Assembly: GCA_028289675.1 (NCBI GenBank)
Contig: JANQOL010000556.1
Span: forward strand, 1 to 34,234
DNA from: Pirellulaceae bacterium
GTDB lineage: Bacteria; Planctomycetota; Planctomycetia; Pirellulales; Pirellulaceae
DNA length: 34,234 nt
Reading direction: 5' to 3'
The notes beneath the pieces are model-generated. The model made no database searches and was not told where the DNA came from. It worked only from the letters and a program-made list of their open reading frames with translations. This document shows, in pieces, positions 1 through 8,301 of the stretch. A program made the translations under genes and the position numbers. Each line of letters opens with the position of its first letter. Position 1 is the stretch's first letter.

Positions 1-257
1 CGGATTACCGAACGAGACGTCGATCGATTCGTTCGGTTGCTTGCCATGCCCGTTGGTCAGCGCAACTTTGGGATCAAACGTGTCCATCGCGCTTGGGCCA
101 CCCTCCATGAACAGCCAGATCACCGAGCTGGCTGTCGGAGTGAAATGGGGTTGCGGATTTTGTTCCAGCAATCCGTCTGCATGAAGTAGGTCGGCCAGTG
201 CCAACGTTCCGATGCCGCCACCCGCCAAGGACAAAAGTTGTCGTCTGTTGAAGTTCA
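1..257 (-). CDS. DUF1501 family exported protein, N-terminal part only
   Basis: The first 85 codons of a gene whose 3' end lies beyond the left edge. It starts at an ATG at 257 and reads MNFNRRQLLSLAGGG, a twin-arginine-like export signal (NRRQLLS followed by a Gly/Leu/Ala-rich stretch). After about residue 40 comes the DUF1501 entry region: a V-I-W-L-F-M-E-G-G-P strand followed by S-A-M-D-T-F-D-P-K, which matches the alkaline-phosphatase/sulfatase-like fold to which DUF1501 belongs. It lies 108 bp downstream of the PSD1/cytochrome gene on the same strand, the usual planctomycete pairing, so the two are probably one operon. The family is very numerous in planctomycetes and its substrate is unknown. 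Identity of the family is well supported; function is not. Confidence 0.88.
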
Positions 258-365
258 TTTTTGATTCTGATGCAGGTTGGGTTCAGCCACCGAGGCGGCG
301 CGGTATGAGGAGCAACGCTAAGGCGTGCTCTCCGTGCCAGCATGGCATAGATACTCAGTCAACTC

Positions 366-2846
366 CTACTGGACGTAAACGAATTCGTTAGACATGAACA
401 AGGCATGGCAAAGGTCCGCCATCGGGTCAGCTCCGTCGTTTTGCGACAGGAATTGACTGGCGGCTTCGACCTCGATTTCGGCAGGCTGCCGTCCCAGGGC
501 AAGGCGGAAGGCCGACTTGATTTGAGACGCTTCAGACTCATTCTCATCACGAATGCGCTCGGCAAACGAACGGGCTGCATCGCGGATCGACGTATTGTTG
601 AGTAACGTCAGTGCCTGAACCGGAACCGTGGTCGGAATCCGGCGTCCGCAGCTGGCGGTGGGATCGGGAGCATCGAAGGCTTCCATCATCGGAAAGCGAA
701 TCGATCGTTTGACGAAGATGTAAACGCTTCTTCGCCAGTGCTCGGGACCTTCCTCGATATCTTCCGGCCATTTGTCCCGGGAACGCGTGGCCATGGCTGA
801 CGTTGGAATAAAAGGTCGAATTGGCGGACCAAACATACGATGGTTCAACCGGCCACTGGCGGCCAGCAGGGCGTCACGCATGGCCTCGGAGTCCAGTCTC
901 TTTGGAGTGCGTCTCCACAGCCATCGGTTTTCCGGATCAACTTCCGAGCGAACGTCGTCAAACGCAGCGGATTGCCGGTACGCGTTGCTCTGCAGAATCA
1001 GTCGATGAATTGGTTTGAGCTGCCAGTCATTGCGAATCAACTCGGACGCCAGCCAGTCAAGCAACTCGGGATGGGTCGGCCTCTCACCCTGCAATCCAAA
1101 GTCGTTCGGCGTGCGAACCAGTCCGGCGCCGAAGTAGTGATACCAGATTCGATTGACGATGACGCGAGCCAGTAGTGGCCCGGCACCATCATCGACGTCC
1201 GTGATCCACATAGCGACGCCTGATCGGCGGAATGTGGACTCCAAAGAATCATCTTGGCAGGCCGCGATGTAGTCGCCCGCGGATCGCTCTCCAGTCAAGA
1301 CGGTCAGGAATCCCGGTTGCACTAGGTCGTTTGGCAGCCCAACATCGCCTCGACGGAGCAGACGCACTTCTTCGGCCGTCGCTGATCGATCGGACACGTA
1401 CAGCGCGGGCTCCGCCAGCCACTGGTCATCGGCTGCAGCGCTTGCAGCCTGCTCGAGTTCTTTCAGCTGCGACTGTTCGAGATCGCCGAGCGATGCTTGC
1501 CATTCGTCCTCAGAAAACTCGACCCGACTTCCATACTTCCGGAATGCGGCCTTGGATTCCGCTGGCGGCAAAGGGCCGGCGGCAAGCCATTTTGCTTCGT
1601 CGGGCGTGCAGCTCAGTTGGTCGATCTTTTCCAGCAGCAACTGGTGCTTTGATCGTTTGACCCAGATGTCGAGTTCGCGCTTCGCGCGGGCTAATTGGCT
1701 TTCGCGTCGTTCGGTGGTCGCGAAGGCTGAAACCAGGCGGTAGTAGTCGCGGGTCGGAATCGGGTCGAACTTGTGGTCATGACAGCGAGCACATGCGAGC
1801 GTCAAGCCAAGAAACGCTTGCGAGGTGGTCGAAACCATGTCGTCCAGTTCATCATAGCGCGCCTTCTTCTTCACGATGTCGGGGGCGGTTGGAGCGCCGC
1901 CACCCGTCACCGGGCCCGCCGAAAGAAAGCCGGTGGCCGCGACGGCTCGCGGATTGTCCGGTTGGAGTTCGTCACCTGCGATCTGCCAACGCACGAATTC
2001 GTCAAAGGGAAGATCATCATTGAATGCTCGAATGACAAAGTCTCGGTACTGATACGCACTCGGGCGGTCTTTGTCGGATTCGTAGCCGTCGCTGTCAGCG
2101 TATCGAGCCACGTCCATCCAATGACGCGCCCATCGCTCACCGAAGTGCTGGCTGTCCAGAAGATCGTCGACCAAGCGGTCACTTCGTTGCTGCAGGTCCG
2201 TCAAGCTTACATCGGTACAGAATCGCTCGACATCGTCGTCTGCCGGTGGTAACCCAATCACATCGAACGACAGACGCCGAAGTAATTCGGCGGGAGTTGC
2301 GATCGGATTTGGCCGGATTCCCTTTTCTTTGAGTCGACGCAGCACAAACCGATCGATGTCGTTTCTGATCCACTCGTCATCGATCTTGGGAGGATCCGTG
2401 TCGGCCAAAGGCTGAAACGACCAGAACTGGCGGTCTTCGTCGGTAACCACCATCTCGGTCGGAGTTGCGACCCGTGGGTGAGTTGACTCGGGCCAGTTGG
2501 CCCCGGACTCGATCCACCGCTTGACTTTGGCGATCTCCTCGGGCGTCATCCGTGGCCCTTCCGGCGGCATCCACTCAACGTCATCCGTGGATTCGATGCG
2601 TCGAATCAGTTCGCTCGCCGCGATATCCCCGGGGACAATTGGAAGTTCGCCGGAATCGGCCTCTCCGAATGCGCTCGTACGAACATCGACTCGAAAACCA
2701 CCGCGTTGCTTCTTCGGCCCATGACACTGCACGCAATGCTTCGCCAGAATGGGCGCAATCTCTCGCGCATAATCAACGTGTTCGGCGGCGTTTGCTGAAG
2801 CGAGTAGCAGCGGCAGCAGCGAGAGGAGTTTGGCCGTTGGATTCAT
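366..2846 (-). CDS. PSD1 and planctomycete cytochrome c domain protein (DUF1549/DUF1553)
   Basis: An 826-residue exported protein with an ATG start. Residues 1-20 form a signal peptide (Leu-rich core, cut near S-A-N-A-A). A cytochrome c-like domain follows, with the heme motif CVQCH at 38-42 and a possible axial Met at 93 in W-M-P-P-E-G. The DUF1549 (PSCyt2) region spans about 159-370, with D-V-I-G-L-P-P near 195 and a second CxxCH-type motif, CARCH, at 352-356. The DUF1553 (PSD1) region is C-terminal, with R-V-I-V-N-R-I-W-Y-H-Y-F-G and H-P-E-L-L-D-W-L-A. The length is typical of the family. It is followed by a DUF1501 gene, its standard partner. The family's location should be extracytoplasmic and heme-binding is likely; the reaction is unknown. 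No strong Shine-Dalgarno sequence is visible, only GGA three bases before the ATG. Confidence 0.93.
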   Translation of the reverse strand: MNPTAKLLSLLPLLLASANAAEHVDYAREIAPILAKHCVQCHGPKKQRGGFRVDVRTSAFGEADSGELPIVPGDIAASELIRRIESTDDVEWMPPEGPRMTPEEIAKVKRWIESGANWPESTHPRVATPTEMVVTDEDRQFWSFQPLADTDPPKIDDEWIRNDIDRFVLRRLKEKGIRPNPIATPAELLRRLSFDVIGLPPADDDVERFCTDVSLTDLQQRSDRLVDDLLDSQHFGERWARHWMDVARYADSDGYESDKDRPSAYQYRDFVIRAFNDDLPFDEFVRWQIAGDELQPDNPRAVAATGFLSAGPVTGGGAPTAPDIVKKKARYDELDDMVSTTSQAFLGLTLACARCHDHKFDPIPTRDYYRLVSAFATTERRESQLARAKRELDIWVKRSKHQLLLEKIDQLSCTPDEAKWLAAGPLPPAESKAAFRKYGSRVEFSEDEWQASLGDLEQSQLKELEQAASAAADDQWLAEPALYVSDRSATAEEVRLLRRGDVGLPNDLVQPGFLTVLTGERSAGDYIAACQDDSLESTFRRSGVAMWITDVDDGAGPLLARVIVNRIWYHYFGAGLVRTPNDFGLQGERPTHPELLDWLASELIRNDWQLKPIHRLILQSNAYRQSAAFDDVRSEVDPENRWLWRRTPKRLDSEAMRDALLAASGRLNHRMFGPPIRPFIPTSAMATRSRDKWPEDIEEGPEHWRRSVYIFVKRSIRFPMMEAFDAPDPTASCGRRIPTTVPVQALTLLNNTSIRDAARSFAERIRDENESEASQIKSAFRLALGRQPAEIEVEAASQFLSQNDGADPMADLCHALFMSNEFVYVQ

Positions 2847-2991
2847 GATTCCAACATTTTAACGCACGCGTGAGCGGTTTGGGGAGACAAAAGTCTCGGT
2901 TACTCTGAGCGTTAATCGACGACATGCTCCAAAACGCGTTAAGTCATCATCCCTGACGGCCAGATTTAGGTCGATCACAACCTACGCCGCC

Positions 2992-3094
2992 TTAATCGCC
3001 GATCACGAATAGCTTTTCCACGCTTTCGATCGGCAGCGCCAGACCGAATTCGCAGCTTCCCCGGTGCCCGGCGACGTGCCCAAATTGGATGACG
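2992..3094 (-). other. Coding-like tail downstream of the WD40 gene, shifted frame
   Basis: Immediately after the stop codon of the WD40 gene (3095-3097), the +1 frame on the same strand stays open to a TAA at 2992-2994. It reads through D-P-N-N-V-I-Q-F-G-H-V-A-G-H and ends L-A-L-P-I-E-S-V-E-K-L-F-V-I-G-D. Third codon positions are mostly G or C, as in neighbouring genes, and the residue mix is protein-like. It could be a former C-terminus of the WD40 protein cut off by a frameshift, a remnant of another gene, or chance. The remaining intergenic DNA up to 2846 shows only a small hairpin (GAGAC-AAAA-GTCTC, 2884-2897). Confidence 0.3.
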
Positions 3095-5371
3095 TTATTC
3101 GGGTCGCCGGTAGGCTTTGTTGAACAACTCTTTCTGCTGCTGAGTATCGGCGGCGGCCTGCTGAGCGGCAGACAGCTTAGCTTCCAAGTCAGATGTATGC
3201 TGTTGTTTTTCCTCGAGCCGTTGTTGCGCCTGGCGCTGAGCTGCCTGCGCTTGCTCGAGCTGCCGTCGCGCCTCGGCTAGCTGGGCTTGTAGCTGGCCCA
3301 GCTGTTTAGCAAGTTGTTCGGTACTTGCCTTCTGCTGTGTTTGCTGCTGGCGGGCGTCTGCAAGTTGAGCGCTTATTTGCGTCAGCTGTTCCGCGGATTG
3401 CTGGGCCAATGCGGCCAGCTCTTTTTCGCGGGCTTGCAGTTTGGCGTGATCCTCGGCTGCCTGCCGAGCGGCGGCCTGGGCCCCGGTCAATTGGGTTTGT
3501 AAGGCGTCACGGTTTTTCGTGGCGGTGGCCGCGGTCGCAGCCAGCTTTTCATGTTCCGCTTGCAGTTGTTCTAGCGACTGGCGGCTGGCTTTCTCGGACT
3601 CGACCAGCCGGGCATGTTCAGCGGTCACCGTCTTCAGCGTGCCTGAGGCAGTTTCCCGTTCTGCTCGCAAGCGGTTCATTTGTTCTTGCAATTGTTTAAG
3701 CTGCACATCGATGCCGGCGACTTGCTTTGTCAATGTTTGCTGGCGCGTGTCTTGAGCGGACAACTGGGCGGCTAGCTCGGCATGGGTCTGCTTTGTTTCC
3801 TCTGCGCGGGCTTGAGACTCCTTGGCCGCTTGCTGGGCGGCATCAGCGGCACTTTGGGCCTGGCCAAATTTTTGCTGCACGCTTTCCAGAGCTGCCTGTG
3901 TAGCGGCCACCCGTTGCTGAATCGACGGTGGATTGGCCAACACCAATTTCGTCTGCTGTGGATCTTCGCCGCGCCACAGCTGGACTTTTCCATTCCAATC
4001 ACCTCCAGCGATGCAGCTGGCGTCGCCCGTCACAGCCACCTCTAACGCCGCCTCACTTAAGCCCTTAAATTCTTTTTGCAGCTCGCCGTTGCCGTTCCAC
4101 AATTTGACGCGCGAGTCACGGCCGGAAGACGCTAACAGCCCTTGATGGGAATACGCAACTGAGGTGACTCCGCCGCCGTGCGCATTCCACGACTTGATCT
4201 CCTTGGATCCCAGCATGTCCCACAACTTGAGTGTGCCATCCAAGCTGGCGCTGGCCAGCACATTGGAATCTGCTCGAAAGTCCAGTCCACGAATGGCGCC
4301 CTTGTGTCCGGTCAGGTCGGCGTATAGCCGCCCGCTGTCAGCTTCCCAGACTACCAATCCGTTACTGCGATCTCCCGACGCCAATAGCACGCCGTCAGGA
4401 CTGTAACGTAAGGCGAAAATCCAGTCCGTGTGTTTCTTCATTTCGACGACCAATTCACCGGAAATCGAATCGAACACGCGGATGATCTTTTGGGGGCCAG
4501 CTAGCGCAATGCGCGATTTGTCTGGCGAGATGTCCGCGGCCAGCACCGTATCCAGTTCATCGCCGACTTTGGTAATCCGTGCGCCGGTAGCCACATCCAC
4601 CAGTACGGCACAACCGCTGCGACTGTGGCTGCCGCCGCCGATCAACAGTTGCTTTCCGTCGCGGGTAAATGTCAGCGATTGGGGCTCGCCTTCTGGAAAG
4701 GGGATAACGCCGAGGAGTTCACCAGATTGGGCGTGATAGAGCGACACTTGTTCCTGGCCGCCGACGGCAAGCAAAGGTGCCCAGGGGCTAGCCGCCAATG
4801 CAGAAATTGCGGAACTTCGCTCGGTCACGCGAACCGGTTGCTTCAAGACGGATTGGGGCATGGGTGGCGGACCTTCCGGCTTGCCGAGCGAAACGTCGCC
4901 CAACATGGCCGCTGCAGCTTGGTTGGATCGCTTGATTTTGCTGCCCGCGTTCTCCGGCATGCCTTGCTCGATCCAGGTCTTGATCAGCTGGATTTTTTCT
5001 TTGGCGATGGGCTCCTCGTCAGGGGGCATGTGCGGACGTTCAGCGTGTGTGATCAGGGCGAACAAGCGCGACGCGCCAGTGTTCCCCTCGGCAATGACTT
5101 CACCGGACGAACCGCCGGTCAAGGTGGCTCCGTAGGTGTCCAGCGCCAAGTCGCTTTCTTTGTCACTCTCGCTGTGACAGACCGTGCAGTGCTCGCGGAA
5201 AATCGGTTTGATGTGTTCTTCAAACGTGATCTTTTTCTCTTTCTCGGCTGCCGCTTGCTCGGGCGCCGCGGCCAAAGCGTTCCCCGTCAAGCAGCTCCCA
5301 GGTGCCGTCAAGCAGCCACAGAGCGCGGCCATCAACGAAAGCATCTTTAGATACACGCGAAGGTTTGACAT
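3095..5371 (-). CDS. Planctomycete cytochrome c / WD40 propeller / coiled-coil protein
   Basis: A 758-residue exported protein, the last gene of the four-gene operon starting at 12053. I chose the ATG at 5371 because it directly precedes a signal peptide (core LSLMAALCGCLTA). L-C-G-C could be a lipobox. A cytochrome c domain has CTVCH at 62-66 and a candidate Met ligand at 115 (H-M-P-P-D-E-E). About seven WD40 repeats follow between residues 185 and 467, enough for a closed beta-propeller; the clearest are those ending V-V-W, L-K-L-W-D and V-K-L-W. From about 483 to 745 lies an Ala/Gln/Glu-rich region with heptad character, a predicted long coiled coil. The protein is probably a periplasmic or surface scaffold attached to a cytochrome; function is unknown. 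The coding-like shifted frame after the stop raises the possibility that the C-terminus is truncated. Confidence 0.9.
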   Translation of the reverse strand: MSNLRVYLKMLSLMAALCGCLTAPGSCLTGNALAAAPEQAAAEKEKKITFEEHIKPIFREHCTVCHSESDKESDLALDTYGATLTGGSSGEVIAEGNTGASRLFALITHAERPHMPPDEEPIAKEKIQLIKTWIEQGMPENAGSKIKRSNQAAAAMLGDVSLGKPEGPPPMPQSVLKQPVRVTERSSAISALAASPWAPLLAVGGQEQVSLYHAQSGELLGVIPFPEGEPQSLTFTRDGKQLLIGGGSHSRSGCAVLVDVATGARITKVGDELDTVLAADISPDKSRIALAGPQKIIRVFDSISGELVVEMKKHTDWIFALRYSPDGVLLASGDRSNGLVVWEADSGRLYADLTGHKGAIRGLDFRADSNVLASASLDGTLKLWDMLGSKEIKSWNAHGGGVTSVAYSHQGLLASSGRDSRVKLWNGNGELQKEFKGLSEAALEVAVTGDASCIAGGDWNGKVQLWRGEDPQQTKLVLANPPSIQQRVAATQAALESVQQKFGQAQSAADAAQQAAKESQARAEETKQTHAELAAQLSAQDTRQQTLTKQVAGIDVQLKQLQEQMNRLRAERETASGTLKTVTAEHARLVESEKASRQSLEQLQAEHEKLAATAATATKNRDALQTQLTGAQAAARQAAEDHAKLQAREKELAALAQQSAEQLTQISAQLADARQQQTQQKASTEQLAKQLGQLQAQLAEARRQLEQAQAAQRQAQQRLEEKQQHTSDLEAKLSAAQQAAADTQQQKELFNKAYRRPE

Positions 5372-5577
5372 AACTGCATCATTCTTCAGAAAGTAAGGGG
5401 CGTGGTGAGCCCTGGACGAGTCTTGCAGGCAGGGTGACTGCGGCGCCGACCCTGGATCACTCGCGATTACCCATATCCACCGGTGGCTCAACCAACGTGG
5501 CGGTCAGTCGAATTCGCAAGATTCACTTCAAGCCCAATCATCGGTCTCAACTTGCGTCGATCGGTGTAACTGGCAAA

Positions 5578-8166
5578 TCAGTGGTTGAACATGAATTCAC
5601 GGCTGTTGAGCACGGCCCAGAAGGCGTCTTCCAATCCAATTTGCTGGTTGCCCGCATCTGCTACTAGTTTAGTCAGTGTGCCGGATTCGCGTTCTGTTGG
5701 TAGCCGAGAGAGCGCGCGAATGTAGATCCGGTCAATGATCTCCGCGATGGACAGTTCCTGTTCCAGCCAGCTAGTGATCAGCTTGCCTTGCCGTATCTTG
5801 CCTTGGGTCGAGCTGCCATTGAGTAAATGCAGCGCCTGCGACAGGCTGGGATCCGTACTGGCCTCGCACTCACACACAGTCGTCCTAGGCGAGCGTCCGA
5901 AGGTGGTCAAGAAGTAGGTTGACGTGCCGCCATCGGCGATTTGAACCGCCCGCGCTCCGAGGGGCAGGCCACGGAATTTATCTTTGGTGGCGGTGGCTTG
6001 CGAGATGCAATCCAGTAGCATTTCAGCCGGGATTCGCCGCACGCGAGCGTAGGCATAGTTACGCTGATCCAATTGATTGCTGTCGTTGGTAGCTGTGCTG
6101 CGTTGGTACACGTTTGAGTTGCAGATGTCGCGGACCAGTTGCTTCAGATCAAATTCATAGTCCGTCAAGCGTTGTCCCAACTCGGCGAACAACTCCGGAT
6201 TGCTGGCCGGATTGCTGACGCGAATATCGTCGACGGGATCAACAATGCCCACGCCCATAAAGTGCGCCCACACTCGATTGGCGACGCTGGTGGCAAAAAA
6301 CGCGTTGTCGTGGCTGGTAATCCACTCTGCCAATACGGCCCGTCGGTCCTTGCCTTTCGTGTCCGGGCGCGGACCGCCCAGGAACGTAGGTGGCACCGCC
6401 TTTTTGGTGACGGGATGCGCGATTTCACCACCGCCGCGGTTGTAGATAATAATCTCCCGATAGTCCTCGCCGGTCTTGCGGCCAATTTGCGAGAAGAACG
6501 ACGCGAAGCCATAGTAGTCGTCCATCGTCCAGCGATCGAAGGGATGATTGTGGCACTGGGCACACTGGGTGCGAATTCCCATGAAGACTTGGGCCACGTT
6601 CTCAGCCGTCTTTTTGGTATCCCGTTCAACCTGATAAAAGTTCGTGGCTGGCCGTTCGAAGACACCGCCACTGGACGCGATCAGCTCGCGAACAATCTTG
6701 TCAATCGGAGTGTTGCTGGCCAGTTGATTCGTCAACCAGCTGGAATACTGAAACGCGGCTTTGTAGCTAACTTGGTTGTTGCTCTTGACCAGCAGCAGTT
6801 GGGCCCACTTCATGGCCCAAATTTCGCTGAACTCCTTGCGTTGCAGCAAGCGGTCTACCAGCTTAGCTCGCTTGTCTGCCGACTCGTCGGACATGTACTC
6901 CTCGTACTCCTGCTCAGTCGGTAGCAAGCCGACGATGTCGATGGTCGCCCGTCGGAGGAATTCTTCATCGGTACACATGCCGCTGGGCAAGATACGCAGC
7001 CGCTTCAGTTTTTGTCCCACGTGCTGATCGATGTAATTGCCTGCCACCGGCGGCGCCGTGTAATCCAGTCCCTCGGGCAACGCCAATACTTGGGAGCCGA
7101 CGGTGTGCGTATCAAACCGCGCCATCACGAACGCTTCACCGCGAACTCCGGCGGTAACCGCACCCAAGTCGGTGACTGCAGCAGTCCGTTCGTTATTGGA
7201 GGTGAACGCGGCCAACGAAGTTACATCGCGCGTGGTGCCGTCGCTGAAATGCGCAACGGCCACCATCCTTTGAGCGGCCCCGGTGCCTTCCAAGACCGCT
7301 TGCGTGGGAAACAACTGGACATGAGTGCACGTCGGAGGCGTCTCAGCGTCCAACTTCGCATCGGACTGCAGCCAGGCCAGCAGCGTCTTGGCATACTCGC
7401 TGTCCTCAGTCATGCGCTTACCGCCCGAATGCGGTACGGCACCGATTGCCTTTAGGTAGATCAAGCTTTGTTCCGGCACTGCCAGATTGATTCTACGGAT
7501 GCCAATTTCACGCGTAATCCGCTGGTAATCTCCTCTTGGATCAAAGCCGAATAGAGACAGCCGAAATCCGTCTTTGCCACGAGCGGCACCGTGGCACGAA
7601 CCGGTGTTGCAGCCGGCGCGGGTCAAAACGGGCATGACGTCCAGATGAAAACTAACCGGCTTTCGTTCTTTCGCGTTGGCAACAGTCACTTGCGCCGAAG
7701 CAGTGTGGCCTTTCCAAGTTGCCGTCAATTCCGTTTGACCATCTTGGGTCGGCCGCAGCCGATAGGCATCGATTTGCAACAAGTCGTCGGCTACCGACCA
7801 GGCAACTTGCTCAGTGACATCCATGGTGACACCGTCAGACCGTTCCGCCACCGCGATAACATTCTGAAAGTCTTCCGCGCCACTCAACTTGATTTCGGCC
7901 GGATAGACGGTGACGGATTGCCAGGTCAAAGCTGCCGGTTTGTCTTGGGCTGCCGCCAGATCCGTTTCCGCGGCCGGCGCTGACGCAGCTTTGGATCCAT
8001 TGCCGGCCTTGTCTTTCGCTTCATCCGCGTGGGCAGACGCCACCGTAATCGCTGCGGCGACCCCCATGGAAAGCGCCAGCAGGCATCGCTGGAACGAGTG
8101 ACCAGGACGGCAAACGTCCACGATAGACCGAAGGATGCTTTTCATAAGAATCATCACAGATTTCAT
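5578..8166 (-). CDS. Ig-like, DUF1549 and DUF1553 domain exported protein
   Basis: An 862-residue protein from the ATG at 8166. In-frame starts also exist at 8208, 8154 and 8145, and none has a clear ribosome binding site. A signal peptide with core L-L-A-L-S-M-G-V-A-A-A-I-T-V ends at S-A-H-A. An Ig-like, bacterial BIG-type region precedes a cysteine motif C-N-T-G-S-C-H-G (residues 186-192 from this start), which is CX4CH rather than the CXXCH of classical c-type heme sites. A second Ig-like segment follows. DUF1549 carries R-A-T-I-D-I-V-G-L-L-P and ends with a canonical CAQCH-N-H-P-F-D motif. DUF1553 carries S-V-A-N-R-V-W-A-H-F-M-G. It is third in the operon, between the PPC-domain and WD40 genes. 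It is extracytoplasmic by its signal; the biochemical role is unknown. Confidence 0.92.
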   Translation of the reverse strand: MKSVMILMKSILRSIVDVCRPGHSFQRCLLALSMGVAAAITVASAHADEAKDKAGNGSKAASAPAAETDLAAAQDKPAALTWQSVTVYPAEIKLSGAEDFQNVIAVAERSDGVTMDVTEQVAWSVADDLLQIDAYRLRPTQDGQTELTATWKGHTASAQVTVANAKERKPVSFHLDVMPVLTRAGCNTGSCHGAARGKDGFRLSLFGFDPRGDYQRITREIGIRRINLAVPEQSLIYLKAIGAVPHSGGKRMTEDSEYAKTLLAWLQSDAKLDAETPPTCTHVQLFPTQAVLEGTGAAQRMVAVAHFSDGTTRDVTSLAAFTSNNERTAAVTDLGAVTAGVRGEAFVMARFDTHTVGSQVLALPEGLDYTAPPVAGNYIDQHVGQKLKRLRILPSGMCTDEEFLRRATIDIVGLLPTEQEYEEYMSDESADKRAKLVDRLLQRKEFSEIWAMKWAQLLLVKSNNQVSYKAAFQYSSWLTNQLASNTPIDKIVRELIASSGGVFERPATNFYQVERDTKKTAENVAQVFMGIRTQCAQCHNHPFDRWTMDDYYGFASFFSQIGRKTGEDYREIIIYNRGGGEIAHPVTKKAVPPTFLGGPRPDTKGKDRRAVLAEWITSHDNAFFATSVANRVWAHFMGVGIVDPVDDIRVSNPASNPELFAELGQRLTDYEFDLKQLVRDICNSNVYQRSTATNDSNQLDQRNYAYARVRRIPAEMLLDCISQATATKDKFRGLPLGARAVQIADGGTSTYFLTTFGRSPRTTVCECEASTDPSLSQALHLLNGSSTQGKIRQGKLITSWLEQELSIAEIIDRIYIRALSRLPTERESGTLTKLVADAGNQQIGLEDAFWAVLNSREFMFNH

Positions 8167-8209
8167 ATTGTTTCGCGAACTAGAGACCAATGCGAGTCGC
8201 ACGCACATA

Positions 8210-8261
8210 TGGCCTGTGACATCAATGATGGTGGTTGCTCACCAACGTCGAACACAGGCCA
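8210..8261 (-). repeat. Intercistronic inverted repeat
   Basis: Perfect 9-base arms (TGGCCTGTG at 8210-8218 and CACAGGCCA at 8253-8261) are separated by 34 bases that can form a smaller GGTG/CACC stem. It lies in the 135-bp gap between the PPC-domain gene and the DUF1549/DUF1553 gene of one operon. No T-run follows, so it is not a standard terminator. A processing, mRNA stability or attenuation role is possible. Confidence 0.45.
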
Positions 8262-8301
8262 CATCCAGGGTAAAAATACTCTAGGCAAACAACCTGCTGC
8301 C

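Noticed and set aside
6139..6924. Open frame of 261 codons on the plus strand opposite the DUF1549/DUF1553 gene
   Set aside because: Antisense shadow caused by GC-rich third positions; no family features. The same holds for 4625-5350 and 8029-8784.
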